Positions 34,573 to 43,645 of a DNA stretch of 64,000 nucleotides are shown here, one piece after another. This DNA is from Caballeronia sordidicola (GTDB lineage Bacteria; Pseudomonadota; Gammaproteobacteria; Burkholderiales; Burkholderiaceae): positions 1-64,000 of the forward strand of contig NZ_JNFG01000011.1 of the NCBI RefSeq assembly GCF_000729995.1, given 5' to 3'. How positions within the stretch are numbered: position 1 is the first letter of the stretch; each line of letters starts with the position of its first letter. The translations under genes were made by a program, and so were the position numbers. Below the pieces are notes generated by a model, which saw only the letters and a list, made by a program, of their open reading frames with translations, was not told where the DNA came from and ran no database searches.

Positions 34573-35652
34573 ATGAAAGCCAGGAAGATTTGTGTATTGA
34601 AGGCCGCACTAAAGACTATTGTCGTTGCCTCCCTTCTGCCTTCGGCATCAACACTGGTATACGCGCAATCGAGCGTGCAGCTCTACGGACAGGTCGACGA
34701 ATGGGTAGGAGAACAAACATTCCCGGGTGGACAACGGGCATGGCAAGTCGGCGGCGGTGGTATGTCGACATCATATTGGGGATTGAAAGGTGCCGAAGAC
34801 CTTGGGAATGGATTTCGGGCCATATTCACGCTCGAAGACTTCTTCCGACCGCAAAACGGACAATACGGAAGCTTCAACGGTGACCCATTTTTTTCCCGAA
34901 ACGCGTACGTCGGCGTCGAATCGCCCTATGGCACGGTGACTGCTGGGCGCCTGACGACAGAACTGTTTGTTTCTACGATCCTGTTTAACCCGTTCATCGA
35001 TTCATATACGTTTTCGCCAATGGTCTACCACGTGCTACTCGGCGTCGGGAATTTTCCGAGCTTCACGACAGATCAGGGCGCTGTCGGTGCTGGCGACTGG
35101 GATAACGCTGTTCAATATTCGAGTCCGAGCTTCAATGGCTTAAGCGGCAGCGTAATGTATGCGCTCGGAAACACTGCCGGTCAAAGCGGCGCAAAAAAAT
35201 GGAGCGCCCAATTCCTGTACTTCCAAGGCGCATTTGCCGCCACCGGTGTGTATCAATACATGAACTTCAACCAGGCCCCCGGCGACCTCACGCAGCTGGT
35301 TCCGGGCCTGAAGAGCCAGAGCGTCAGCCAGCTCGGTCTGACCTACGACCTGAAGTACGTCAAGCTCTTCGGCCAATACATGTATACATACAACGACCAG
35401 CAACAGGGAAGCTGGCATGTGAACACTACGCAGGCCGGCGTAACGGTGCCAGTAGGGGTGGGCGCGATCAAGGCATCCTATGCGTATTCGCGCGATGCAG
35501 GTGGACTCGATCAGACTCGTAAGACATGGGCGGTCGGCTACGACTATCCGCTGTCCAAGCGCACCGATGTCTACGCGGCGTACCTGAACGATCACATTAC
35601 CAGTGAATCGACCGGCAACACTTTCGGCGTCGGTATTCGTGCGAAATTCTGA
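34573..35652 (+). CDS. Outer-membrane porin (Gram-negative porin)
   Basis: The 359-residue porin has a longer signal peptide (ending TLVYAQ), then SSVQLYGQVDEWVG, YWGLKGAEDLGNGFRAIFTL, RNAYVGVESPYGTVTAGRLT and a C-terminal strand NTFGVGIRAKF ending in Phe. Differences from the porin at 29951 throughout the loops suggest another specificity. It stands alone, flanked by decayed genes upstream and small exported proteins downstream. Confidence 0.92.
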   Translation: MKARKICVLKAALKTIVVASLLPSASTLVYAQSSVQLYGQVDEWVGEQTFPGGQRAWQVGGGGMSTSYWGLKGAEDLGNGFRAIFTLEDFFRPQNGQYGSFNGDPFFSRNAYVGVESPYGTVTAGRLTTELFVSTILFNPFIDSYTFSPMVYHVLLGVGNFPSFTTDQGAVGAGDWDNAVQYSSPSFNGLSGSVMYALGNTAGQSGAKKWSAQFLYFQGAFAATGVYQYMNFNQAPGDLTQLVPGLKSQSVSQLGLTYDLKYVKLFGQYMYTYNDQQQGSWHVNTTQAGVTVPVGVGAIKASYAYSRDAGGLDQTRKTWAVGYDYPLSKRTDVYAAYLNDHITSESTGNTFGVGIRAKF

Positions 35653-36035
35653 CGCATCGGCCTCAATTGCCAGCCTTGCGGGTCGAGCCACCCACATGCG
35701 TGATCCTGCGCTCAACAGGGCTTGTCGTCTGCTGTGGCGCCCTACGCGCCGCGTCGGTGGCAGTGCTGCAGTCGCGCGATCACACTTCCTTCTCAGTGAC
35801 CTCGTACCTTGGACCACGTTCCGACCCAATCTTCTCGATCTTGCCCGTGAAGCGGTAGTTAGGACGCTCTGGCACGTGTTTATTAGTTGCGAGTTCTTGA
35901 TGTCCCACGGGTGGATAGCGCGTAAGGCATTTCCGCAAGCACCGTCGCCGCACACAGCGAGCTTCAAGAGTCAGCCACGCGAGATCTAAAAGCGTGTTGG
36001 CGCATCTACCTGGAACCAATAACGGAGAAATTATT
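35653..36035. other. Intergenic region without a supported gene
   Basis: About 380 bp. Frames overlapping it on either strand continue into neighbouring genes in shadow frames and have no recognisable motifs. A ribosome site (AACGGAGAAATT) for the next small gene lies at its end. Confidence 0.5.
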
Positions 36036-36233
36036 ATGAGTAAACTAACACTGATCTTGACTGGTCTCTCGCTTGTAGTCGGCGCCTCGGTGGCGCTGGG
36101 CCAGCCTGCCGCCCCGGTGGTTTCCAGCTCGGTCAGTTCGTATTCGCCACCTACTGAGAAGCACGTCAAGAAGCCGAGGAAGCCGAAGGCTAATAAGGGT
36201 GCGTCGACGCCGGCGGACAACGTTACCCAGTAA
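36036..36233 (+). CDS. Small exported protein with VSSYSPP motif
   Basis: This 65-residue product has a signal peptide (MSKLTLILTGLSLVVGASVA, cleavage near LGQ) and a mature part of about 42 residues: Ser-rich SSSVSSYSPPTEKH then Lys/Pro-rich KKPRKPKANKGAS. The start at ATG 36036 follows ACGGAGAAA. A terminator lies 65 bp downstream. The segment VSSYSPP also occurs near the end of the DUF4148 protein 0.6 kb downstream. Function unknown; probably periplasmic. Confidence 0.65.
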   Translation: MSKLTLILTGLSLVVGASVALGQPAAPVVSSSVSSYSPPTEKHVKKPRKPKANKGASTPADNVTQ

Positions 36234-36297
36234 GCAGCGCCAGTTTGCGTGTAACGGAACGGGTTCGCTTGAGCCCCAGTCCTATCAGCAAAAAAAC

Positions 36298-36324
36298 AAA
36301 AGCCTGCGCCTTGCGGGCTTTTTT
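36298..36324 (+). terminator. Rho-independent terminator
   Basis: AAAAGCCTGC-GCCTT-GCGGGCTTTTTT is a 10-bp stem with one T-G pair and a T run, 65 bp after the small exported protein gene. Confidence 0.8.
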
Positions 36325-36848
36325 CCTTGTTAGAGGCGACCAAAGGCGAACGCGGGCTCGATCAGTACACAGTACACCGATGGCACAAAGCGGATCGAGA
36401 CCGCCTTGGGACTTGATGGGCAACCCCATCCATCCGTCTACGATGGGCGACAAGTCCTGTGGTATCGCTATGCGTCCGCTTGTTTTTAGTCGTGGGCATC
36501 CCAATGGACACGGCGTTAATGTCCGTGATGGCTTCGCCGTCAGCAATCGCTACGGTGAGTGTCCGAAGAACACAGCGCGGTTACCGGTTTCGACACTCGG
36601 CTGGCGGAATTAAAGCGATTACAGATAGCCCCTCTTTGCGCTCAGGTCAGGGCGCCTCCTCTTCCCTTACGGCGCGCGCTCGCTGTGGAGTTCTTAAGGG
36701 TTCGCACCGCTATTGTCGTTTCAGCGACAACAGTGAATTCTGATTTTAGGTATTTCCCCTAAGTCACATCCTCCTTAGACTCTCTTCCACGGCCACACGC
36801 TACCAACATTCGTAGCACCGTACAAAACAATCTCTGGAGGTAGTCGTC
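36325..36848. other. Intergenic region without a supported gene
   Basis: About 520 bp. Short plus-strand frames at 36459-36762 have poor starts and no motif. The ribosome site CTGGAGGTAG for the next gene is at 36833-36842. Confidence 0.45.
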
Positions 36849-37178
36849 ATGAAATCGCTCTTTAAGGCTGTTGCTATCTTAGTCGTTGTCGCTGCTCCGC
36901 TTTCCTCGTTCGCACAGTCGAATCAGCCTGTGACCCGCGCGCAGGTTCGCGCCGAACTCGTCCAGGTTGAGAAGGCAGGCTACAACCCCACGACGGCAAA
37001 CAGTCTCGATTACCCGGCAAACATTCAGGCCGCTGAAGCACGCGCGGCTGTACAAAACGATACCGTACAAGCCAACTCCGCCGCTTACGGTCCAAGCATC
37101 AGCGGGACGTCGCAAATGGGTCGTCGGGCCGAGGCGACAGTGAGTTCGTACTCGCCGCCGATTTATATCGCGCGTTAA
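36849..37178 (+). CDS. DUF4148 exported protein
   Basis: The 109-residue protein has a signal peptide (MKSLFKAVAILVVVAAPLSS, cleavage at FAQ) followed by SNQPVTRAQVRAELVQVEKA, GYNPTTAN, DYPANIQAAEARAA, the diagnostic DUF4148 pattern common and multicopy in Burkholderiaceae. Its C-terminus RRAEATVSSYSPPIYIAR carries the VSSYSPP segment shared with the small protein at 36036. Function unknown; likely periplasmic and stress- or growth-phase-related in this family, though nothing here shows that. Confidence 0.88.
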   Translation: MKSLFKAVAILVVVAAPLSSFAQSNQPVTRAQVRAELVQVEKAGYNPTTANSLDYPANIQAAEARAAVQNDTVQANSAAYGPSISGTSQMGRRAEATVSSYSPPIYIAR

Positions 37179-37391
37179 TCATCTGGGCCGGCGACTCCGC
37201 GCGGGCGGCCATTGGCCGTGCAACGTTCCCTTCTGCCGCCCGTCGCGACGCCCAAACAGTGGGTTGAGATGTGCTGCATTCAATTGCAACCGCCCGTCGG
37301 CTTGATTCGCAATCGTTGACGCGCCCAGCAGCGTCACTTCAGCATAATAAATTCTTGTAGTACAACGTATGACATAGCATTTGCAATCCCT

Positions 37392-37541
37392 ATGGGTCTG
37401 CCAATGCTGGCGAGCGGACAGCCGAAACACAGCTTCGAGGAGAACACAGTCTGCGTACACGGACGTTGGTGTACCGTCTACGTCTGCAATGAGATCAATG
37501 GGATCTCTGAACTAATGAAGTACGGGTCGAAAGCAACTTGA
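37392..37541 (+). CDS. Possible 49-residue small protein
   Basis: ATG 37392 opens MGLPMLASGQPKHSFEENTV, then CVHGRWCTVYVCNEINGISE and a stop at 37539. An internal ATG at 37404 would give 45 residues. Three cysteines and a compact beta-rich pattern make it look more protein-like than random frames here, but there is no good ribosome site and no recognised family. Confidence 0.3.
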   Translation: MGLPMLASGQPKHSFEENTVCVHGRWCTVYVCNEINGISELMKYGSKAT

Positions 37542-37594
37542 ACCTGGATCCGTTCACAAAGCGAACTACAGTACCGGCTCGATCTGCACACGCT

Positions 37595-38500
37595 CTAGCA
37601 CTTGATGACCTTCGGAATCTCGCTTACGAGGAAATCCACAAAAACTCTGACAGAAGGGAGCAGCCCATGCCGAAACGGCATTAGCGCAGTGAGCGTCGAC
37701 TCTCCCGCTGACCATTCCGGAAAAACCATCTGCAGTTCTCCAGCAGCAACGTCTTCGCGGCAGATGTATGCCGGCAAGGCGACAATCCCCAGCCCCTTTT
37801 TGGAGGCCTGCTTAAGGCCCACCATATCGTCGCTCATCAAGCGCGGCTCAACGCGAATCGTATGTTCATCACCCGCCGGACTTCGCAACCGCCAAAGCGG
37901 GGGAAGACCACCGCGCATCATGAACAGAGCGCGGTGATTGGCGAGATCTGCAGGGAGAGCAGGCATCCCGTATCTCTCAATATATTGACGACCTGCAAAG
38001 AGGCGCCAGGGCGCCGAGCCGAGCGTCCGTTGTACTAGATTTGAGTCGGGCAGCGCGTCCGAGTGCGCCCTGATCGCAAGATCGAAATTTTCCGCAACGA
38101 TGTCTACTGCTTGATCAGTTATGTGCTGGAGGACATTGATTTTGGGAAACCTATCCAGGAATTCAGGCAGTACTTTTCCCATTACAAATTGGGCACTCGC
38201 GACTGCAGCCGTAAAACGAATCAGTCCGCTCGGTTCGACCAGCCGCTGCTTGACGATGGATTCTGCAACTTGAGCCTGCTCCAGCATCAGAGCCGCTTGC
38301 TTGTAGAAGTCCAGCCCAACATCTGTCACGCTGAATCGCCTTGAAGTTCTATTAATTAATCGTGCACCGAGCGACGCCTCCAGTACCTGGATGCGATGGC
38401 TAATCGTCGATTTAGGTACAGAAAGGCTACGGCTCGCCGCAGTTATCCCGCCGTGATCCACGACATGCACAAAATAATAGAAGTCGTTCAAATCCAACAC
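37595..38500 (-). CDS. LysR-family transcriptional regulator
   Basis: This 301-residue regulator begins MLDLNDFYYFVHVVDHGGIT, with AASRSLSVPKSTISHRIQVL as recognition helix region, and has the AaeR/DsdC-like effector domain (LIRFTAAVASAQFVMGKVLP). The start codon is GTG at 38500 after AAGGAAAAC. It is divergent from wrbA, 488 bp away; such LysR regulators often control quinone reductases or hydrolases next to them, so wrbA is a possible target. Confidence 0.88.
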   Translation of the reverse strand: MLDLNDFYYFVHVVDHGGITAASRSLSVPKSTISHRIQVLEASLGARLINRTSRRFSVTDVGLDFYKQAALMLEQAQVAESIVKQRLVEPSGLIRFTAAVASAQFVMGKVLPEFLDRFPKINVLQHITDQAVDIVAENFDLAIRAHSDALPDSNLVQRTLGSAPWRLFAGRQYIERYGMPALPADLANHRALFMMRGGLPPLWRLRSPAGDEHTIRVEPRLMSDDMVGLKQASKKGLGIVALPAYICREDVAAGELQMVFPEWSAGESTLTALMPFRHGLLPSVRVFVDFLVSEIPKVIKC

Positions 38501-38988
38501 GTTTTCCTTGGTCGACGCCCCACACCAATCTTCCCGCTAAATTGTTGCCCGGGTACTGTCATCAACGAGCCCAATGCGAGACAGCATCAAGGCACAGACA
38601 CACGTGATTTCAAACACTGATCGTACGGCATTGCGAGCGCCAAGGTCATCCAATCAATAGGACATTTCGTCCAAACCATGGAACCACGAGCGCCTTACAA
38701 CAGTCCTGGCTCGCGGCTGGCGGAATGGTCCTGCTCCACCCGGCGGTCGCCGCAGCAGCAGTCAAAGTCGTGGCATTGTAATTCGAATTAGACCCATGCA
38801 GCACCGCATCCGTTAAAGCGGCAGTCGTCCTCCAGCTTGAACGCTGCATCCATAAAGGGCAACGACGCCGACCGATATTCCTGACTATTATTCGTGGCCG
38901 AGGTCTGTTGTTAGCGGTTCCGATATTGCGCGATCTACAGACGGCGTCGATCGATCACTTTCGGTCACTTATCCATTAAGGAGTTTGC
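38501..38988. other. Intergenic region between LysR gene and wrbA
   Basis: 488 bp. A minus-strand frame at 38646-38849 and a plus-strand frame (ending LLHPAVAAAAVKVVAL near 38780) have no recognised family; a decayed small gene is possible. Regulatory sites of the divergent genes should be here but none is clear by eye. Confidence 0.4.
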
Positions 38989-39609
38989 ATGCCAACACCC
39001 AGGGTTTTGATTGCCTTTTATTCACGCGCCGGATCAACCGAAGCTCTTGCCAACGCGGTAGCCGAGGGCGCCCGCGCAGCCGGCGCCGAGGTCAGATTGC
39101 GTCGAGCACGTGAAGTAGTGTCGCCCGAGGTTATGGCTCGTGCGCCCGGATGGAGCGAAGCAGCGTCCGCAATGAATGACAAATATGAAGCCCCAACCGA
39201 GGATGACGCGGAATGGGCTGACGCTCTCGTCCTCGGTACACCGACCCGCTTTGGCTCGATGGCATCCGAGCTAAAGGTTTATATTGATAGCCTCGGAGGC
39301 CTATGGTTCAAAGGTGCTTTGAACGGAAAAGTCGGGTCGGTTTTTGGCGCTACATCATCGAGGCATGGAGGCAATGAATCAACACTGTTGTCCCTTTATG
39401 TCCCCCTTGCACATCTCGGCATGATCATCGTTCCCCTAGGGTATTCGGACCCTCTGTTATTCAAGGCCGGTACACCCTACGGCGCGACACACGTGTCATC
39501 GAGTAATAAAAATGCGCCGGATGACGATCATCTCGCTGTGGCACGCTATCAGGGAAAGCGCGTAACTACGGTCGCGAAAGCATTGCGCAGTTCGCTTACC
39601 GCAGCCTGA
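38989..39609 (+). CDS. wrbA: NAD(P)H:quinone oxidoreductase, WrbA type IV
   Basis: The 206-residue flavodoxin-fold enzyme reduces quinones by two electrons using FMN. RVLIAFYSRAGSTEALANAV is the FMN phosphate loop, LVLGTPTRFGSMASELKVYI and GATSSRHGGNESTLLSLYVP the flavin-binding loops, and PYGATHVSSSNKNAPDDDHL the C-terminal signature. Length equals the family norm. Starts at ATG 38989 after TAAGGAGTTTGC. Gene symbol follows the family; it is a diverged paralogue rather than a typical E. coli WrbA. Confidence 0.85.
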   Translation: MPTPRVLIAFYSRAGSTEALANAVAEGARAAGAEVRLRRAREVVSPEVMARAPGWSEAASAMNDKYEAPTEDDAEWADALVLGTPTRFGSMASELKVYIDSLGGLWFKGALNGKVGSVFGATSSRHGGNESTLLSLYVPLAHLGMIIVPLGYSDPLLFKAGTPYGATHVSSSNKNAPDDDHLAVARYQGKRVTTVAKALRSSLTAA

Positions 39610-39842
39610 TTCGACGTATTCCCTGCCGGTGTAGAGTGGTTTGTCTCACGCTCGCGGCATTCAGAATCGGCTGACGTACCGACGCACTATCCAGCGAGCG
39701 CGGTGCGTCGGAATAGTACCGATAGCGCACTGTCGAGCATACCGAAAAGTTCGCCGCGATGAAGTCAATTAATCTATTCAACAGCGTGCTTCAGCACGAA
39801 CTTCACCTGAAAGCGGTCCGCATCAATCTGCGTCAACCGCGA

Positions 39843-41438
39843 TCATGCTTCATTCTGGAGAGACGGCCTGGCCGACGTAGATAATACGGGGTCTCCAACC
39901 TTGAATGCCAATACGGTGTCTCGCAGCCGAATGGTCTGTTCTTCCAGCGAGTGAGCCGCAGCAGCAGCCTGTTCGACGAGCGCGGCATTTTGCTGCGTCA
40001 CTTGGTCCATCTGAGCGACGGCCAGAGCCACTTGCTCGATGCCGCGACTTTGTTCCTCCGAAGCATCAGCAATTTCACCCGCGATCTCCGACACCTGCTT
40101 GATCGCCATTTTGACCTGACCCATGCCTGCTCGGACTCCCACCGCCTGCCTTGAGCCATCCCGTACCAGTGCGGCTGACGAGCTGATTAGCCCATTGATT
40201 TCCTTCGCGGCAGCCGAAGAGCGTTGCGCGAGACTGCGAACTTCACTGGCGACCACCGCAAAACCCCGTCCCTGATCGCCTGCTCTCGCCGCTTCGACTG
40301 CGGCATTGAGTGCAAGGATATTGGTCTGAAACGCAATACCTTCAATCAAACCCGTGATCTCGGCAATCATCGTAGAGGCCTGGCTGATTTTCTCAATGGT
40401 TGCGACCATTTCCAGAACTGCGTCGTCACCCGCATCTGCCATGTCAGACGCAGTCCTTGCCAACGCGCTCGCCTGGCGAGCATTACCGGCATTCTGCTTC
40501 ACCGTCTCGGTCAACTGCGTCATGCTGGACGCAGTCTCTTCCAGGGACGCTGCCTGCTCCTCTGTGCGGGAGGATAAATCCATGTTTCCCGCAGCAATCT
40601 CCCGGGTCGCGCTGCCGACCGATTCCGTCGAAGCGAGAACTGCGACAACGGTCTCTTCCACCCGGCGCATGAAGCGATCGAACCAGACCGCGCCATACCC
40701 GAATTCGTCATTGCGTGGACTCGCTGACCGATTCGAAAGATCCAGCGTTTGAGCGAGGTTTTCGAATTTCCTTCGTTGCCGATCCAAGCCGCCGCACACA
40801 ACACTATGCACGTGAAAATAGCCGAATGCCGACGCAGCGAGCGCGATGAACAGGCCGGCCGCTAGAATGAAAAACGAATTATTAAAGGCCATGCTGTTCT
40901 CGTCGATGCGCCGCTTGGCGTCAGCAACTTTAAACGCCTCGGCCTGGATCAACGATTTTCCTAGCGCATCGGCAGAATCACCCGTCCTGTCGATTCGATC
41001 ACCAATATTTCCTAAGCTTTGGCCATCGATCAAAGAAACTACCGCCGCACTCTGCGCTTTGAACCTGACCAGATCGCGAGCGAGCCCCTCCGCAATCTCA
41101 CGCTCCTTGCTTCCATTAAAACTGGCGGAATAGTAGCCGCTCCAAGCCCGGTCTATTGCTGCCAGATCCGCCCTGATACCGGGCAGTATTCGCGCGGTGT
41201 AATCGGGTACCGGGTTTGCTCTAATGCGCGCGAAGTTTGCGGAAATATCCAGCGTGGACGACCGGATGTCGGATAGTTGCGCCAGAGAAACTATGCTGGT
41301 TGACAACGGCGAAGTGATGTCCGATTTCAGTTGGGTCTGACCGAACATGCCAACGAGTCCAAGAACCGCCGCCAGCACGGCGCTGGTGCCAAATGCCATC
41401 GCCAGTCTGAATTTTATTGTTGGGACAAATTTCGACAT
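39843..41438 (-). CDS. Methyl-accepting chemotaxis protein
   Basis: This 531-residue chemoreceptor has membrane segments at about 13-31 and 188-209 around a four-helix-bundle-like periplasmic sensor of about 150 residues. A short HAMP-like region (SLDLSNRS...DEFG) follows, then the signalling bundle with the hairpin tip [20 protein letters not shown] and [20 protein letters not shown]. Adaptation-site segments ([20 protein letters not shown]) are present; there is no C-terminal NWETF-like CheR-binding pentapeptide. The ligand cannot be inferred, but the neighbourhood is aromatic catabolism, and chemotaxis to aromatic acids would fit. Confidence 0.92.
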   Translation of the reverse strand: MSKFVPTIKFRLAMAFGTSAVLAAVLGLVGMFGQTQLKSDITSPLSTSIVSLAQLSDIRSSTLDISANFARIRANPVPDYTARILPGIRADLAAIDRAWSGYYSASFNGSKEREIAEGLARDLVRFKAQSAAVVSLIDGQSLGNIGDRIDRTGDSADALGKSLIQAEAFKVADAKRRIDENSMAFNNSFFILAAGLFIALAASAFGYFHVHSVVCGGLDRQRRKFENLAQTLDLSNRSASPRNDEFGYGAVWFDRFMRRVEETVVAVLASTESVGSATREIAAGNMDLSSRTEEQAASLEETASSMTQLTETVKQNAGNARQASALARTASDMADAGDDAVLEMVATIEKISQASTMIAEITGLIEGIAFQTNILALNAAVEAARAGDQGRGFAVVASEVRSLAQRSSAAAKEINGLISSSAALVRDGSRQAVGVRAGMGQVKMAIKQVSEIAGEIADASEEQSRGIEQVALAVAQMDQVTQQNAALVEQAAAAAHSLEEQTIRLRDTVLAFKVGDPVLSTSARPSLQNEA

Positions 41439-41679
41439 CCTGTTTCCTTCGGCCTGTCACTCTCGTAATCGGACTATTCCGAAGCGCAAAGTGAAAATAC
41501 TGGACATGTTCTTCCGATTGCGAAAGCACATGCGAGTGAGGGTATTCTTTCAGGTTAACTAACTTTTCTTTACGCAAGTTTCCTATGATGATCTTTCCCA
41601 TAACTTTCGATTGGATAGAAATCGTGGAATGGAAGATCGAACTCTTGCAGCTCGCCGACGGCATTTTCCAACATTCAGG

Positions 41680-42018
41680 CTATGGCGAGCGCCCGTACGT
41701 CCATCCCCATCTATCGATGGAAATAGTGGCAAACAGACCACCTTTATGGAAAGGAGATGTATGAACCCAGTTCCTGACGTCGGTGGAGGTCGCCGCGTCA
41801 AGAATCAAGAACGTTCCGGCAATCCTGTCGTCCGATGTATACAACAATCCACCATGAATCATTTTCACACGCCCGACCTCCTTGACATAAGCGCGCTGCT
41901 CGTCGGTTAGCCGCTCGCGGATATCACCCGATTGCGGATGATCCATACCGCGAAAGACGAAAAAGCTGTTCTCCAATTTTCTCTCCGGAAATTCTTTCAG
42001 GGTGAATGGAACCCGCAT
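41680..42018 (-). CDS. YciI-like protein (first of three in locus)
   Basis: The 112-residue ferredoxin-like-fold protein contains FFVFRGMDHP, RVKMIHGGLLYTSDDRIAGT and WVHTSPFHKGGLFATISIDR, a YciI/YCII pattern with the conserved His in the first strand region and Asp-containing loop. It is clearly a paralogue of the protein at 52267-52557 (both end with a WGWTYGR block). YciI proteins include dehydrochlorinases such as TftG and muconolactone-isomerase-like enzymes. Last gene of the 11-kb aromatic-acid locus, 57 bp after the transporter gene; the start ATG 42018 has a weak ribosome site. Confidence 0.75.
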   Translation of the reverse strand: MRVPFTLKEFPERKLENSFFVFRGMDHPQSGDIRERLTDEQRAYVKEVGRVKMIHGGLLYTSDDRIAGTFLILDAATSTDVRNWVHTSPFHKGGLFATISIDRWGWTYGRSP

Positions 42019-42075
42019 CGGGATATCGCCGATGTCGCTTGGAACAATCCTAAGGGCTCAACCAAACGGCATGTA

Positions 42076-43449
42076 TCAGTGCAGTTGAGAGATGGTTTGG
42101 GAGTCAAGCGCGCCGGCCGTCAGCGCGCGCGAAGGAAAGGCCGCTTTGCGACGCAGTGTGCAAATACACAGAAACGCGATCAACGGAGCGGCACTCGCAT
42201 AGAAAAAAAGGCTCGTAACCGGAAGATTCAATCTGATTAGCTGTCCTCCCATCAGCGGCCCCAGGATAGACCCCAACCTCCCCATTCCTAGCGCGCAACC
42301 TATCCCCGTCGCGCGTACAGCAGTCGGATAGAAAACGGCAGCGAGAGCATTGAGCGCAGGCTGTCCTCCGACTACGCAGAATCCACAGAGAAATATTGTG
42401 GCAGCGGCGAGCAGATCAACGCTCGTCAGCGCGCTGTACCCCACGGCCGCCGTGCTAACCGTGCCTACGAGAAACAAGACCGGCAAGACCGTTGAAAATG
42501 AGAACCTGTCAATAAGTCGTGCCAGCCCAATGGTGCCGGCCACACCACCGACCTGGAGGACAGTAGAGAGGAGCACCGCGTGCGCCGGTGAATATTGTGC
42601 TGCGGCGAGTGCGGTCGTCAGCCAGCTGGATAGCAAAAAAAGCGTCAGCATATTGACGAAATTAAGAATCCAAAGCAATAACGTGCCCGTCGCGCGACCA
42701 TCGGAGAACAGCTGACTGGCGCTGGCGGAAGTTGGCCCACTCGTTTTGAAACTGGCGTCCGCCGCAATTTTCATCAGTGGGTTCACGGACAGCAAGAGCC
42801 GGCGAATGCGCTCGGGTTCGTGATTCTTGACAGCACGGAACTGAACGGACTCAGGCAGGGCGAAGATCATGAGAATCGCCAGGACGAAGGGAACGGCGCC
42901 ACCAACGTACATCACGGATTGCCATCCCCAACGCGGCATGATTGCCGCGCTGACAAAACCCCCGACCGCTGCACCGGCTGTAAATCCGCAAGACGTCAGC
43001 ATCATCAACGTTACTCGGATCTTGGTCGGAGCATATTCACCCACCAGCGCCATGGTGTTCGGGATGACCGCACCGAGTCCGAGGCCGGCGATAAACCTCA
43101 ATGTCATTAACTCCGGCAAACCTGTTGCCTTCGACGCGGTCAACGTAAAGATCGAAAAAATGAACGTTGCCACTATGATGACCGGCCGACGTCCGAAACG
43201 ATCCGCTGACGAACCAAGAATGACTGCTCCCACCAGCATCCCCGCGAGTCCCGAGCTGAACACGGGACCTAGCGCGCCCGCCTTCAAATGCCAGTCAGCC
43301 ATTAGCGCCGGCGCGACATAGCCTATTGACTGGGTGTCGAAACCATCCATGATCTGGCACATTCCGCAGAGTGCAATGAGCCACCAGTGGAAGCCGTGCA
43401 TAGGAGAACGACTTACTTCCTCCGCGACATCGAAGTTTTTGCTAGTCAT
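42076..43449 (-). CDS. Aromatic acid:H+ symporter (AAHS family, MFS)
   Basis: The 457-residue transporter has 12 predicted membrane segments. The AAHS signature DGFDTQSIGYVAPAL lies in the first helix, GSSADRFGRRPV in the loop between helices 2 and 3, and RFIAGLGLGAVIPNTMALVG in helix 4. Family members (PcaK, BenK, MhbT) import benzoate, 4-hydroxybenzoate and similar acids with protons. One of two AAHS genes in the locus, so the pathway may take up two related acids. Confidence 0.92.
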   Translation of the reverse strand: MTSKNFDVAEEVSRSPMHGFHWWLIALCGMCQIMDGFDTQSIGYVAPALMADWHLKAGALGPVFSSGLAGMLVGAVILGSSADRFGRRPVIIVATFIFSIFTLTASKATGLPELMTLRFIAGLGLGAVIPNTMALVGEYAPTKIRVTLMMLTSCGFTAGAAVGGFVSAAIMPRWGWQSVMYVGGAVPFVLAILMIFALPESVQFRAVKNHEPERIRRLLLSVNPLMKIAADASFKTSGPTSASASQLFSDGRATGTLLLWILNFVNMLTLFLLSSWLTTALAAAQYSPAHAVLLSTVLQVGGVAGTIGLARLIDRFSFSTVLPVLFLVGTVSTAAVGYSALTSVDLLAAATIFLCGFCVVGGQPALNALAAVFYPTAVRATGIGCALGMGRLGSILGPLMGGQLIRLNLPVTSLFFYASAAPLIAFLCICTLRRKAAFPSRALTAGALDSQTISQLH

Positions 43450-43645
43450 GGTTCCTCATTGTGGGTCTCTTGGTTACTTTATCTGTCGGCAGGATCGAAC
43501 ATGTCCATACCTGGATCATATCGACGGAATAGACGCATGATGCGAAGCCCCCATGGACGCTATGTCTTGGATATGGAACGATCTCGTGATGGAACGCTTG
43601 AGCAAGCGTGACATCGACACACTCTCGTATTCCTATTCATCACGG

